NCBI RefSeq assembly: GCF_900142775.1
Contig: NZ_FRCC01000002.1
Coordinates: forward strand, 496,001 to 560,000
Length of the DNA stretch: 64,000 nucleotides
From: Flavobacterium flevense
GTDB lineage: Bacteria; Bacteroidota; Bacteroidia; Flavobacteriales; Flavobacteriaceae
Direction of reading: 5' to 3'
Under the pieces are notes generated by a model that was not told the origin of the DNA, did not search any database, and worked only from the letters and a program-made list of their open reading frames with translations. Positions 6,859 through 15,369 of this stretch are shown piece after piece; within the stretch, counting starts at the first letter, position 1; every line of letters starts with the position of its first letter. Made by a program: the position numbers and the translations under genes.

Positions 6859-9363
6859 ATGTTTCTAAAAAAACGAAATCCTCTGTTAACCTTTTTACTT
6901 GTTATTTTCACTGTATTCTCCATGCAGGCTGCTGATATTTGGGTAGCTGTTAACGGAAAGGATACGAATGAAGGTACAAAAGCAAGTCCGCTGGCAACAG
7001 TTCACATGGCATTGAGAAAAGCCAGAGAATTGCGTCGGTTGAAAGATGCTTCGATAAAAGGAGGGATTCATATTATTATAAAAGACGGGACTTATTATCT
7101 GGATGAGCCATTATTTGTAAGACCGGAAGATTCCGGAACTGCCGATAGTCCAACAACTATTGAAGCGGATGTAAATGCAAAACCAATTTTTAACGGTGGA
7201 ATTGCAATTAAAAACTGGAAAAAAACCACGACTTCCATCAACGGATTAAAAAAAGGAACAGCGTGGGTTGCTGATGCTCCCACTATTGCAGGAAATGTGA
7301 TCAATTACCGCCAGCTTTGGGTAAATGATGTTAAAGCGGTGCGAGCTAAAAATACCTTAGGAAACAAAATGGAAAGAATTTTGTCCTGGGATAAGGAAAC
7401 CGAAACTTGCTGGATTCCTTTTAAAGACAAATCAGTAAAATTCGAACCGGGAATGGAAATGTTCATCATACAATGGTGGGCAATTGCCAATTTACGAATC
7501 AAAAATATAGAAGTAGTAAAAGACAGCGCCCGACTTTCATTCGAAAAACCGGAAAGTCGTATTCAGAGTGAGCATCCCTGGCCAGCGCCTTGGATTTCTA
7601 AAAACAATGGAAATTCGGCATTCTTTTTAAACAATGGAATGTCAATGCTAAATGAAGCGGGTGAGTGGTTTTTGGACAGAAAAAATGCTAAGATTTATTA
7701 TATTCCAAGAGCTGGTGAAAATATGGCTAATGCCAAAGTAATTGCTCCTGTTTTAGAGAATTTAGTGGAAGTAAAAGGAACAATTGATACTCCGGTTCAC
7801 GATATAAAATTCAAAGGAATTTCGTTTCAGTACAGCAATTGGCTTCGTCCTTCACAGCAAGGTCACGTTCCGTTGCAGGCAGGAATGTATTTGCTGGATG
7901 CCTACAAATTAAAAATTCCGGGAACACCTAATCAGGCTTCTCTGGAAAACCAGGCGTGGGTGGGGAGACCAAGAGCGGCTGTGGAGGTGAATTATGCCAA
8001 TAATACTGTTTTTGAAAGCTGTAGTTTTGAGCATTTGTCTTCTACAGGATTAGATTTGAACAAAGGAACCCATCACAATGTTGTACAAGGAAATCTTTTT
8101 AAAGACATTGGTGGAAACGGAATTAGTGTGGGCGTTTTCTCCGAAGAAGCATTCGAAGCACATTTGCCATTACAAGTAAAAGATGAAAGAGAAATTTGTT
8201 CGAATGAGTTAATTGCTGATAATTTAATTACCAATGTAGCCAATGAAGATTGGGGATGTTTAGGAATTGCAGCAGGTTTTGTAAAGAATCTGACTATTGA
8301 GCACAACGAAATTTCGGATGTTGCTTACAGCGGAATCTCAATGGGTTGGGGTTGGACGCACACCAAAAACGTGATGCAAAACAATAAAATCCTCGCTAAT
8401 AAAATCCATTATTATGCCAAACATTTGCATGATGTGGCGGGAATTTACACACTTTCTTCTCAGCCTGATAGTCATATTGAAGAGAATTATATTGATAAAG
8501 TCTACAACAGTCCTTATGCACACGACCCGTTTTTATGGTTGTATTTGTACACTGACGAAGGTTCTCAGCATTTTACGATAAAAAACAACTGGATTCCAAT
8601 TCAGAAAATCCTGAAAAACAATAATGGTCCTGCCGGAAATATCTGGGAAGACAACAACCAGTTTGTAAGTACTACAATCAAAGAAAACGCCGGAATTCGC
8701 GCTCCTTTTACCAATTTAGAAAAAGAAGTTGTTGTTGATGAAGCCTGGGGAATGCAGGAAATGCCAAAATCGGTAGCGATTGAATTAATCGGGAAGGATT
8801 TTGATATTGCCAAAATCAAATCGACTATTAAAGGTTTCCGGATTGTTGGGGAAGAATTGTACCAATGGGAAAATCATCTGGTGATTTATGGTTTGATGAA
8901 TCAGCCGGAGAGAACAAAAAGAAAATTGGCTTTGGCTTTTCCGGAATTAGAAATCAAAATTTATGAAAATCCCATTTATGATTTCCAAAATTCGGAAAGA
9001 TGCCAGGATTCTAAAACGGCATCAGAATGGGATAATATTGTGTTGACCGCAAATTTAGTTGACGATCCTAAAATGCAAAAAGAGTATGTGGAGTATCATA
9101 AAACACAATTCGAAAAATGGCCTGAAATTGCTAAAGGTTTCTGTAATGCCGATTTTCAGCAATTACAGGTTTTCAAAAACGGAAGACAATTGATGTTAGT
9201 GATTAGTATCCCAAAAGGAGAAGACTTAGACAAACTCAATCCAAAAACTACCGAAAATAATCCTCGTGTAGACGACTGGAATGCAATAATGAAAAAGTAC
9301 CAAACCGGAATTGAAGATGCAAAATCAGGAGAAACCTGGATATTCCTGAAAAACATAAAATAA
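6859..9363 (+). CDS. GH141-like beta-helix glycosidase fused to an L-rhamnose mutarotase-like domain
   Basis: 834 residues with a signal peptide (about 1-24, ending MQAAD). Residues 25 to about 620 form a right-handed parallel beta-helix opening with WVAVNGKDTNEGT and carrying the LFVRPEDSGT stretch. This is typical of GH141 and related families; GH141 includes the RG-II alpha-L-fucosidase BT1002. About 700-834 resembles the RhaM/DUF718 mutarotase family (EYHKTQFEKWPEI, with His747 at the place of the catalytic His of E. coli RhaM). The Tyr of RhaM is not obviously conserved, so activity of this domain is uncertain. Residues 640-700 may be a further half ferredoxin-like unit. It is the first gene of the plus-strand pectin locus. 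GH141 versus another beta-helix family needs a profile search. Confidence 0.7.
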   Translation: MFLKKRNPLLTFLLVIFTVFSMQAADIWVAVNGKDTNEGTKASPLATVHMALRKARELRRLKDASIKGGIHIIIKDGTYYLDEPLFVRPEDSGTADSPTTIEADVNAKPIFNGGIAIKNWKKTTTSINGLKKGTAWVADAPTIAGNVINYRQLWVNDVKAVRAKNTLGNKMERILSWDKETETCWIPFKDKSVKFEPGMEMFIIQWWAIANLRIKNIEVVKDSARLSFEKPESRIQSEHPWPAPWISKNNGNSAFFLNNGMSMLNEAGEWFLDRKNAKIYYIPRAGENMANAKVIAPVLENLVEVKGTIDTPVHDIKFKGISFQYSNWLRPSQQGHVPLQAGMYLLDAYKLKIPGTPNQASLENQAWVGRPRAAVEVNYANNTVFESCSFEHLSSTGLDLNKGTHHNVVQGNLFKDIGGNGISVGVFSEEAFEAHLPLQVKDEREICSNELIADNLITNVANEDWGCLGIAAGFVKNLTIEHNEISDVAYSGISMGWGWTHTKNVMQNNKILANKIHYYAKHLHDVAGIYTLSSQPDSHIEENYIDKVYNSPYAHDPFLWLYLYTDEGSQHFTIKNNWIPIQKILKNNNGPAGNIWEDNNQFVSTTIKENAGIRAPFTNLEKEVVVDEAWGMQEMPKSVAIELIGKDFDIAKIKSTIKGFRIVGEELYQWENHLVIYGLMNQPERTKRKLALAFPELEIKIYENPIYDFQNSERCQDSKTASEWDNIVLTANLVDDPKMQKEYVEYHKTQFEKWPEIAKGFCNADFQQLQVFKNGRQLMLVISIPKGEDLDKLNPKTTENNPRVDDWNAIMKKYQTGIEDAKSGETWIFLKNIK

Positions 9364-9371
9364 AAAATCAA

Positions 9372-9486
9372 GCCACGAATTCACGAATGACATCAATAAT
9401 TTTAGCTTACAATCTCACGGATTTTTATTCAAATCAGTGAAATAATAATGACAAAGATTAAAAAAAATAATTAGTGAATTCGTGGC
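9372..9486. repeat. Inverted repeat element, GCCACGAATTCAC family
   Basis: The arms GCCACGAATTCAC (9372-9384) and GTGAATTCGTGGC (9474-9486) are perfect inverted repeats. The middle holds words such as CTCACGGATTTTTATTC that resemble the CCACAGAT-type repeats. The same arms occur at 32084-32130 and 54347-54388. The right arm ends 24 bases before the next start codon. Confidence 0.7.
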
Positions 9487-9510
9487 AAAAAACAATTTAA
9501 ATACGAATAA

Positions 9511-10581
9511 ATGTTAAAAATAGCCATTTTAGGTCTTGGAGAGGGACGCAGTACCATGTCAGCCGCTATAGAAAGCAGCAAAGTAGAGTTGGTAAAAGTG
9601 TGTGACAGAAATGAAGAATTGTGTAAGCAACGCGCTAAGGAATTTGATTTTCCTCATTATACAACAAATTATGATGATTTATTGCAAGACGATGCTATTG
9701 ATATCATTGCAATTTATACACCGGATCATTTGCATGCCGAACATGTAAAACAAGCGTTATTGCATGGGAAACACGTAGTTTGTACCAAGCCTTTTATTGA
9801 TGATTTGGCTGCAGCCAAAGAATTAATTGCTATTAGTGAACAAACAGGGAAAAGAGTTTTTGTGGGACAAAGTTCCCGTTTCTTCGAACCTGCTAAAAGA
9901 CAAAGAAAAGATTTTGAAGCAGGAGTTATTGGAGATTTGATTACCATAGAATCGCATTATCATGCAGATCACCGTTGGTTTTTAAAGAAAGAATGGTCTT
10001 TGTTACAATCTTTCAAATGGTTGTATGGTGGATTGAGTCATCCTGTAGATTTCATTCGCTGGTATTTACCCAATATCGAAGAAGTAATGGGTTACGGAAT
10101 GATCAGCAGCAACGGAAAAACTGCCGGTTTGAAAAACGAAGATACCATGCATTTTATTTTCAAAGCAACTGACGGACGAATTGCCAGAGTAAGTGGAGTT
10201 TATACTTCGCCAACACAGCCAACCAAAAGAGACAGCGGAATGAGCGTTATTTTAAGAGGTACTGAAGGTGCAAGTCAGGCCGATTATCACGAATTGCGTT
10301 ATTCGGTTACTGATAAAGAAGGCGAAGAGAAAATCATTCATTGGGGTGATGCGACTATAAAATATTATTTCCGTTTTGAGGGGCAAAGTCATCATGGTGG
10401 AGAATACCAAAATTACCTGGAATATTTTGCTGATAGCATTGAGCAGGGTTTCACCGCTTATCCGGATATGAAAGAAGGAATAGGAACCGTAGCTTTATTG
10501 CAGGCAATGGATAAAACATTACAAACCGGAATGCCGGTGAAAATTGCGGATGTTTTAGCAGCATATGATATTCAATTATAA
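9511..10581 (+). CDS. Gfo/Idh/MocA family oxidoreductase
   Basis: 356 residues, no signal peptide, so cytosolic. The N-terminal Rossmann fold starts directly (KIAILGLGEGRS), followed by the usual TPDHLHAEH and VVCTKPF segments; CTKP stands at the place of the EKP catalytic-site motif. A C-terminal alpha/beta dehydrogenase domain contains GGLSHPVDFIRW. Members use NAD(P)(H) to oxidise or reduce sugars and sugar acids. The gene sits 12 bases before a sodium:solute symporter gene, so the two probably import and convert one released sugar or sugar acid. The substrate is unknown; in an RG-II locus rare sugars are plausible candidates. Confidence 0.88.
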   Translation: MLKIAILGLGEGRSTMSAAIESSKVELVKVCDRNEELCKQRAKEFDFPHYTTNYDDLLQDDAIDIIAIYTPDHLHAEHVKQALLHGKHVVCTKPFIDDLAAAKELIAISEQTGKRVFVGQSSRFFEPAKRQRKDFEAGVIGDLITIESHYHADHRWFLKKEWSLLQSFKWLYGGLSHPVDFIRWYLPNIEEVMGYGMISSNGKTAGLKNEDTMHFIFKATDGRIARVSGVYTSPTQPTKRDSGMSVILRGTEGASQADYHELRYSVTDKEGEEKIIHWGDATIKYYFRFEGQSHHGGEYQNYLEYFADSIEQGFTAYPDMKEGIGTVALLQAMDKTLQTGMPVKIADVLAAYDIQL

Positions 10582-10593
10582 AACCAATACGAA

Positions 10594-12183
10594 ATGAGTA
10601 AAATCAGTAGTTTTTTAGAACCCATAGATTATGCCGTCGTTATTGGTTATCTTCTGGTGTTGATTGCCTTTGGTTATTATATTTCTTTTGTAAAGAATAA
10701 AAAATCAGAAGATGAGAGTATTTTCCTGGCCGGAAACACTTTAGGCTGGGGAAGTATCGGTTTGAATATGTGGGGAACTAATGTGGGACCTTCGATGCTG
10801 ATTGCTTCGGCAAGTGTGGGTTTTACCACAGGTATTGTTGCCGGTAATTTTGCGTGGTATGCTTTCATTTTTATCCTGCTTTTAGCTGTCGTTTTTTCTC
10901 CAAGATATTTAGGAGCTAAGGTGCTTACTTTACCGGAATTTATGGGAAAACGCTTTGGCGATTCCACCAGAAACATTTTGGCCTGGTATACCTTAATTAC
11001 TATTTTGATTTCTTGGTTGTCTTTAACCTTGTTTGCCGGAGGTGTCTTGGTCAAGCAGTTATTGGATATGCCCATGTATCTTTCAGTGATTATCATGGTG
11101 GTGCTTTCTGGATTTTTTGCGGCAGCAGGAGGATTAAAAGCCATTGCTTATACGAATGTTTTCCAAATGTTATTACTGATTGCGGTTTCTCTTTTATTAG
11201 TGGTAATGGGTGTCAACAAAGCAGGCGGATTAGAACATATTTATAATAGTACTCCGGGTTCCTATTGGAATTTATTATTACCGGCAGACGATAAAAATTA
11301 CCCTTGGCTGGCTATTTTGTTAGGCTATCCTATTATGGGAGTTTGGTTTTGGTGTACGGATCAATCGATGGTACAATCTATTTTAGGAGCCAAGAATTTA
11401 AAACAAGGACAATTGGGAGCCAACTTCATCGGTTGGTTAAAAATTCTGGATGTGCCTTTGTTCATCTTACCCGGAATTGTATGTTTTGTTTTGTTTCCAA
11501 ATTTAAAAAATCCGGACGAAGCTTATATGACGATGGTAACGCAATTGTTTCCGGCAGGATTAAGAGGACTGATTATTGTGGTGTTGATTGCAGCATTAAT
11601 TAGTACCATTGGTTCGGCATTGAACTCTTTGAGTACCGTTTTTACGATGGATGTGTATGTGAAAAATCATAAACCAAATGCTACCAACAAAGAGATTGTC
11701 AAAATAGGAAGGTTAGTCACTTTATTTGGTTCGTTGTTGGCCATTTTAATCACCTTAGCTATTGACAGCATCAAAGGATTGAATCTTTTTGATATTTTCC
11801 AATCGGTTTTAGGATTTATTGCTCCGCCAATGTCGGTAGTGTTTTTGTTTGGTGTGCTTTGGAATAAAACTACCACAAGAGCGGCTAATTTGGTGTTGAC
11901 TCTTGGAACAATTATTAGTTTAGGTACAGGGGTTTTGTATTTATGGGTTTTCCCAAATGGAACTTACAATTGGCCCCATTTCCTGCTATTGTCGTTCTAT
12001 ATTTTTGTGGGACTTTCGATAATGACTTACCTTATTACCATTACAGACAAAGCAGGTCAAAAAGACCATCAAACCTTATTACGAATCAATCCTGCGGCTA
12101 AACCCGATAAGCAGGTCAAAATATTATGGGTTATCCTGACTTTAGTTATGATAGCACTTTATGTTATTTTTAATGGACATTAA
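10594..12183 (+). CDS. Sodium:solute symporter (SSS family)
   Basis: 529 residues with about 13-14 hydrophobic segments, starting with a helix at about 9-30. The family pattern is clear: FLAGNTLGWGSIGLNMWGTN in the first loop, the AAAGGLKAIAYTNVFQ segment, GVWFWCTDQSMVQ, and ISTIGSALNSLSTVFTMD. This family drives uptake of sugars, sugar acids or other small solutes with sodium. It is close downstream of the oxidoreductase gene (12 bases), implying co-expression. It is the only inner-membrane transporter recognised in the pectin locus part of the window. The solute cannot be named from sequence. Confidence 0.92.
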   Translation: MSKISSFLEPIDYAVVIGYLLVLIAFGYYISFVKNKKSEDESIFLAGNTLGWGSIGLNMWGTNVGPSMLIASASVGFTTGIVAGNFAWYAFIFILLLAVVFSPRYLGAKVLTLPEFMGKRFGDSTRNILAWYTLITILISWLSLTLFAGGVLVKQLLDMPMYLSVIIMVVLSGFFAAAGGLKAIAYTNVFQMLLLIAVSLLLVVMGVNKAGGLEHIYNSTPGSYWNLLLPADDKNYPWLAILLGYPIMGVWFWCTDQSMVQSILGAKNLKQGQLGANFIGWLKILDVPLFILPGIVCFVLFPNLKNPDEAYMTMVTQLFPAGLRGLIIVVLIAALISTIGSALNSLSTVFTMDVYVKNHKPNATNKEIVKIGRLVTLFGSLLAILITLAIDSIKGLNLFDIFQSVLGFIAPPMSVVFLFGVLWNKTTTRAANLVLTLGTIISLGTGVLYLWVFPNGTYNWPHFLLLSFYIFVGLSIMTYLITITDKAGQKDHQTLLRINPAAKPDKQVKILWVILTLVMIALYVIFNGH

Positions 12184-12196
12184 AATTAAATTGAAT

Positions 12197-13051
12197 ATGA
12201 AAAAAACTGCTTCTTCAGGAAAAAAGTTGTTTAGCCTATTGCTTTTATTTGCGATTTGGGTTACAACTTACGCACAACAAAATCCTGGTCTTCATATAAA
12301 AACTATTAAAAATCCTGATAATACAGTTGACTTTTATTATGAAAAAGAAGCAGCGGGAAGTTTTATTGTAAGATTGAATTTTTCAAAGCTTGAAAATTCT
12401 GAAACTAAAAGTGTTCCATTGTTAAATGTAACTGCTAATTCAGGTTTTCTTTTTAAACTAAAACCCTTAGATAAAACTAAAAAGGTTGATTTCTTTTATG
12501 ATTATTCAATTACTCTTGGATATCTTAATCCCGTATTAGATCCTGCTGTAACGTATGCACTCCCTTTTGAAAAAGGTAAAAAAGTTAAGATTTATTGCTC
12601 AACCAGACCAGGTATCAGCCCGGAAAAATGGAAAAGATATGTTGTTTATTCTGCTAATCAGGATAGTGTTTTTGGAATGAGAAAAGGAGTGGTTGTTGAT
12701 ATTAGAACTTTAACAAGATTTGATAAAGATGAGACAACTCAGGAAACTAAAAAAGCACTTTTAAAAGAAATTGTTGTGGAACATGCTGATGGAACTTTTG
12801 CTTCTTATACAGGTATAGATGAAAAATCAATTGCAGTTAAAGTGGGAGAAACTATCGATCTTCATTCTTATATAGGCATTATGGATGGATTTAGAGCAGG
12901 ACGCTACATCTTAACTTTCGACATCTTTTATCATGAGTCAGATGAGAAAAATGATAGAGGAAATTTAGTGACAGTAAATCCAAATTTTCTAACTCAAAAT
13001 GGTGTTGAAAAATTAGAAAGCAAAAAAGAATATGTAGTTAGTTATAACTAA
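12197..13051 (+). CDS. Secreted degenerate LytM (M23-like) domain protein
   Basis: 284 residues from the ATG at 12197. The frame can be extended to 12161, inside the symporter gene, but the later ATG gives a clean signal peptide (MKKTASSGKKLF, ending TYAQQ). The N-terminal half is a beta-rich domain. Residues about 160-265 follow the layout of an M23/LytM peptidase (VEHADGTFASYTGID, then VKVGETIDLHSYIG). However, the second metal-binding HxH motif is replaced by YILTFDIFY, so it should be catalytically dead. Such proteins in Bacteroidota are usually unassigned; a structural, binding or envelope role is possible. Its place between a transporter and a rhamnosidase gene is unusual for this fold. 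Confidence 0.7.
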   Translation: MKKTASSGKKLFSLLLLFAIWVTTYAQQNPGLHIKTIKNPDNTVDFYYEKEAAGSFIVRLNFSKLENSETKSVPLLNVTANSGFLFKLKPLDKTKKVDFFYDYSITLGYLNPVLDPAVTYALPFEKGKKVKIYCSTRPGISPEKWKRYVVYSANQDSVFGMRKGVVVDIRTLTRFDKDETTQETKKALLKEIVVEHADGTFASYTGIDEKSIAVKVGETIDLHSYIGIMDGFRAGRYILTFDIFYHESDEKNDRGNLVTVNPNFLTQNGVEKLESKKEYVVSYN

Positions 13052-13103
13052 AACATCTCATTTTAAATAACAAAGAAAATAATTAAACATAAATAAACCT
13101 TAT

Positions 13104-15305
13104 ATGAAAAATCAATTTTCAATTTTTAGGTCTCTAACGGTTTTTTTCCTTTTGGTAACGGCATTCACTGTTTCTAATGGAAATGCTCAGGTACAGCCAA
13201 AAGAAAGCAAAGCCACCTGGATTTGGTATCCGGGCGATTTCGAAGTTTGGTTAAGCAATAAAATGCAGGTAAGACGTACGGAACGCGAAGCAGTATTTCC
13301 ACCACTTTGGCAATATTACAGCCCTTATGCTTTGGTAACTTTTCAGACAGAAGTAGCTATTCCGCAACCCGATGAGATAAAAATCTATACCGAAGGACCT
13401 TTTCAATTACTTTTAGATGGTGTTCAGGTTTACGGACAGCCCAAATCACTGAAAATTCCTGCCGGTAAACACAAAATTTCTTTTAAAGTATATAATCAGG
13501 AAGTACTTCCAGCTATTTATATTGCGGGTAAATATGTTAAATCGGATGCATCTTGGAAGGTGACTAATGAAGATAAACTTTGGATTGATGAAAATGGAAA
13601 AGCACAACAATCCGGTACACCATGGGTGCCTGTTGGTTCCTGGAATTTTGATGCACCAGAAAACAAGCCTTCCGGATTTAAACTAACAACTACACCATGG
13701 AATGCCAAAAAAACAGAAAAAACAGCAGCTGGTCAGTTGGTAGATTTTGGTAAAGAAACTTTTGGGTACATTAAAATTCATGGTTTAAAAGGAAAAGGTA
13801 AAGTAGCATTATATTATGGAGAATCTCGTGAGGAAGCGATGGATACGGCCAGATGTGAAACATTAGACCATTTATCTTTTGATGGAAATCAGCCGGAAAC
13901 CTACACCCATGATGGATCTAAAGCCTTCCGCTATGTTCAGGTAGTCGCAGATGCATCGGTAAAATATGATTCTATTTCGATGCTGTATGAATATTTACCA
14001 TTAGATTATCGTGGGGCATTTAAATCTTCAGATCAGGAATTGAATAAAATTTGGGATGTGTCGGCTTATACGATGCATTTAACATCCCGCGAATTTTTTA
14101 TAGACGGTATTAAACGTGACCGTTGGGTTTGGTCGGGCGATGCTTATCAAAGTTATTTGATGAATTATTATTTATTCTTTGATTCGGCTTCGGTAGAAAG
14201 AACGCTGTTGGCGCTGCGGGGGAAAGAACCTGTGACGGCTCATATCAATATCATAATGGATTATTCCTTGTATTGGTTTGTGGGTGTTTACGATTACTAT
14301 TTGCACACGGGCGATACTAAATTTATCAAAACTTTCTATCCACGAATGAAATCATTGATGGAATTCTGTTTAGAAAGAAGAAACAAAAACGGATTTCTGG
14401 AACCATTAGAAGGCGATTGGGTTTTTATTGATTGGGCTAACGGATTACCAAAAACCGGCGAGGTGAGTTTTGAGCAAATGCTTTTAGCCAGAAGTTTAGA
14501 AGCCATGGTAGTTAGTGCTGAAATTGCAGGTCAAAAGGATGACCAAAAACAGTATCAAAAATTAGCAGATGATTTAAAAACAAAATTATTTGATGTGTTT
14601 TGGGACAAGAAAGAAAACGTCATGAAGCACCAGCGTATCGATGGTAAAATACAGGATATTGTAACCAGATACGCTAATATGTTCGGTATTTTCTTTAATT
14701 ATTTTAATGAAGAACAAAAGCAAAGTATAAAAAAGAAGGTGTTGCTCAACGATGATATTCTTCAAATCACCACACCCTACATGCGTTTTTACGAGTTGGA
14801 AGCCTTGTGTGCTATGGGCGAACAAGATTATGTGTTGAAAGAAATGAAAGATTATTGGGGAGGAATGCTAAAATTAGGTGCTACTTCTTTTTGGGAAGAA
14901 TACAACCCGAACAAAAAAGGAACGGAACATTTAGAAATGTACGGACGTCCTTATGGAAAAAGTCTTTGCCACGCCTGGGGTTCCAGCCCAATTTATTTGC
15001 TTGGAAAATATTATTTAGGTGTAAAACCAACGGCTCCAGGTTATGCCGAATATGAAATCAAACCTAATTTAGGCGGATTACAATGGATGGAAGGAAAAGT
15101 ACCAACACCAAAGGGAGAAGTGACTTTGTATGTAAGCAAATTAGAAATCAAAGTAAAAGCCGCTGAAGGCGAAGGAAAATTGATCATTGATAGTAAAAGC
15201 AAACCCAAAACCAATTCGGGAACGATTACAGAATTGGCTAAAAACAAATATCAATTGACGGTAAAACCGAATGTGGAGTATAAAATAAGTTATAAAGCAC
15301 TTTAG
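13104..15305 (+). CDS. GH78-type alpha-L-rhamnosidase
   Basis: 733 residues with a signal peptide (ending NGNAQ). A beta-sandwich N-terminal part is followed by an (alpha/alpha)6 barrel from about residue 310. The GH78 catalytic stretch DGIKRDRWVWSGD is present, with Arg338-Asp339-Arg340. The later SFWEEYN at about 595-601 supplies Glu598 or Glu599, at the position of the catalytic base of the family. The protein is shorter than the other GH78 genes here because it lacks the N-terminal fibronectin-like domain. It probably removes terminal L-rhamnose from an RG-II or RG-I side chain. Stop codon TAG overlaps the first base of a dispersed repeat. Confidence 0.85.
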   Translation: MKNQFSIFRSLTVFFLLVTAFTVSNGNAQVQPKESKATWIWYPGDFEVWLSNKMQVRRTEREAVFPPLWQYYSPYALVTFQTEVAIPQPDEIKIYTEGPFQLLLDGVQVYGQPKSLKIPAGKHKISFKVYNQEVLPAIYIAGKYVKSDASWKVTNEDKLWIDENGKAQQSGTPWVPVGSWNFDAPENKPSGFKLTTTPWNAKKTEKTAAGQLVDFGKETFGYIKIHGLKGKGKVALYYGESREEAMDTARCETLDHLSFDGNQPETYTHDGSKAFRYVQVVADASVKYDSISMLYEYLPLDYRGAFKSSDQELNKIWDVSAYTMHLTSREFFIDGIKRDRWVWSGDAYQSYLMNYYLFFDSASVERTLLALRGKEPVTAHINIIMDYSLYWFVGVYDYYLHTGDTKFIKTFYPRMKSLMEFCLERRNKNGFLEPLEGDWVFIDWANGLPKTGEVSFEQMLLARSLEAMVVSAEIAGQKDDQKQYQKLADDLKTKLFDVFWDKKENVMKHQRIDGKIQDIVTRYANMFGIFFNYFNEEQKQSIKKKVLLNDDILQITTPYMRFYELEALCAMGEQDYVLKEMKDYWGGMLKLGATSFWEEYNPNKKGTEHLEMYGRPYGKSLCHAWGSSPIYLLGKYYLGVKPTAPGYAEYEIKPNLGGLQWMEGKVPTPKGEVTLYVSKLEIKVKAAEGEGKLIIDSKSKPKTNSGTITELAKNKYQLTVKPNVEYKISYKAL

Positions 15306-15330
15306 TCATTGCAAGGAACGAGGCAATCTC
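15305..15330. repeat. Single arm of the GTCATTGC..GGAACGA repeat
   Basis: The GTCATTGCAAGGAACGAGG word is related to the copies at 21705 and 61089 and, more distantly, to the inverted repeats at 51416 and 62780. Here only one arm is seen. Its first base is the G of the TAG stop codon of the preceding gene. Confidence 0.5.
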
Positions 15331-15369
15331 ACTAACAATTACACAAAGCCTTTAAAAATCTAAGAATCT

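Noticed and set aside
6648..6923. 91-codon minus-strand frame in the AraC-GH141 gap
   Set aside because: AT-rich, overlaps the GH141 signal peptide, no recognisable features; the region is better explained as a control region.
12161..12196. Start of the LytM-like gene inside the symporter gene
   Set aside because: It would place 12 odd residues before a standard signal peptide; the ATG at 12197 is better.
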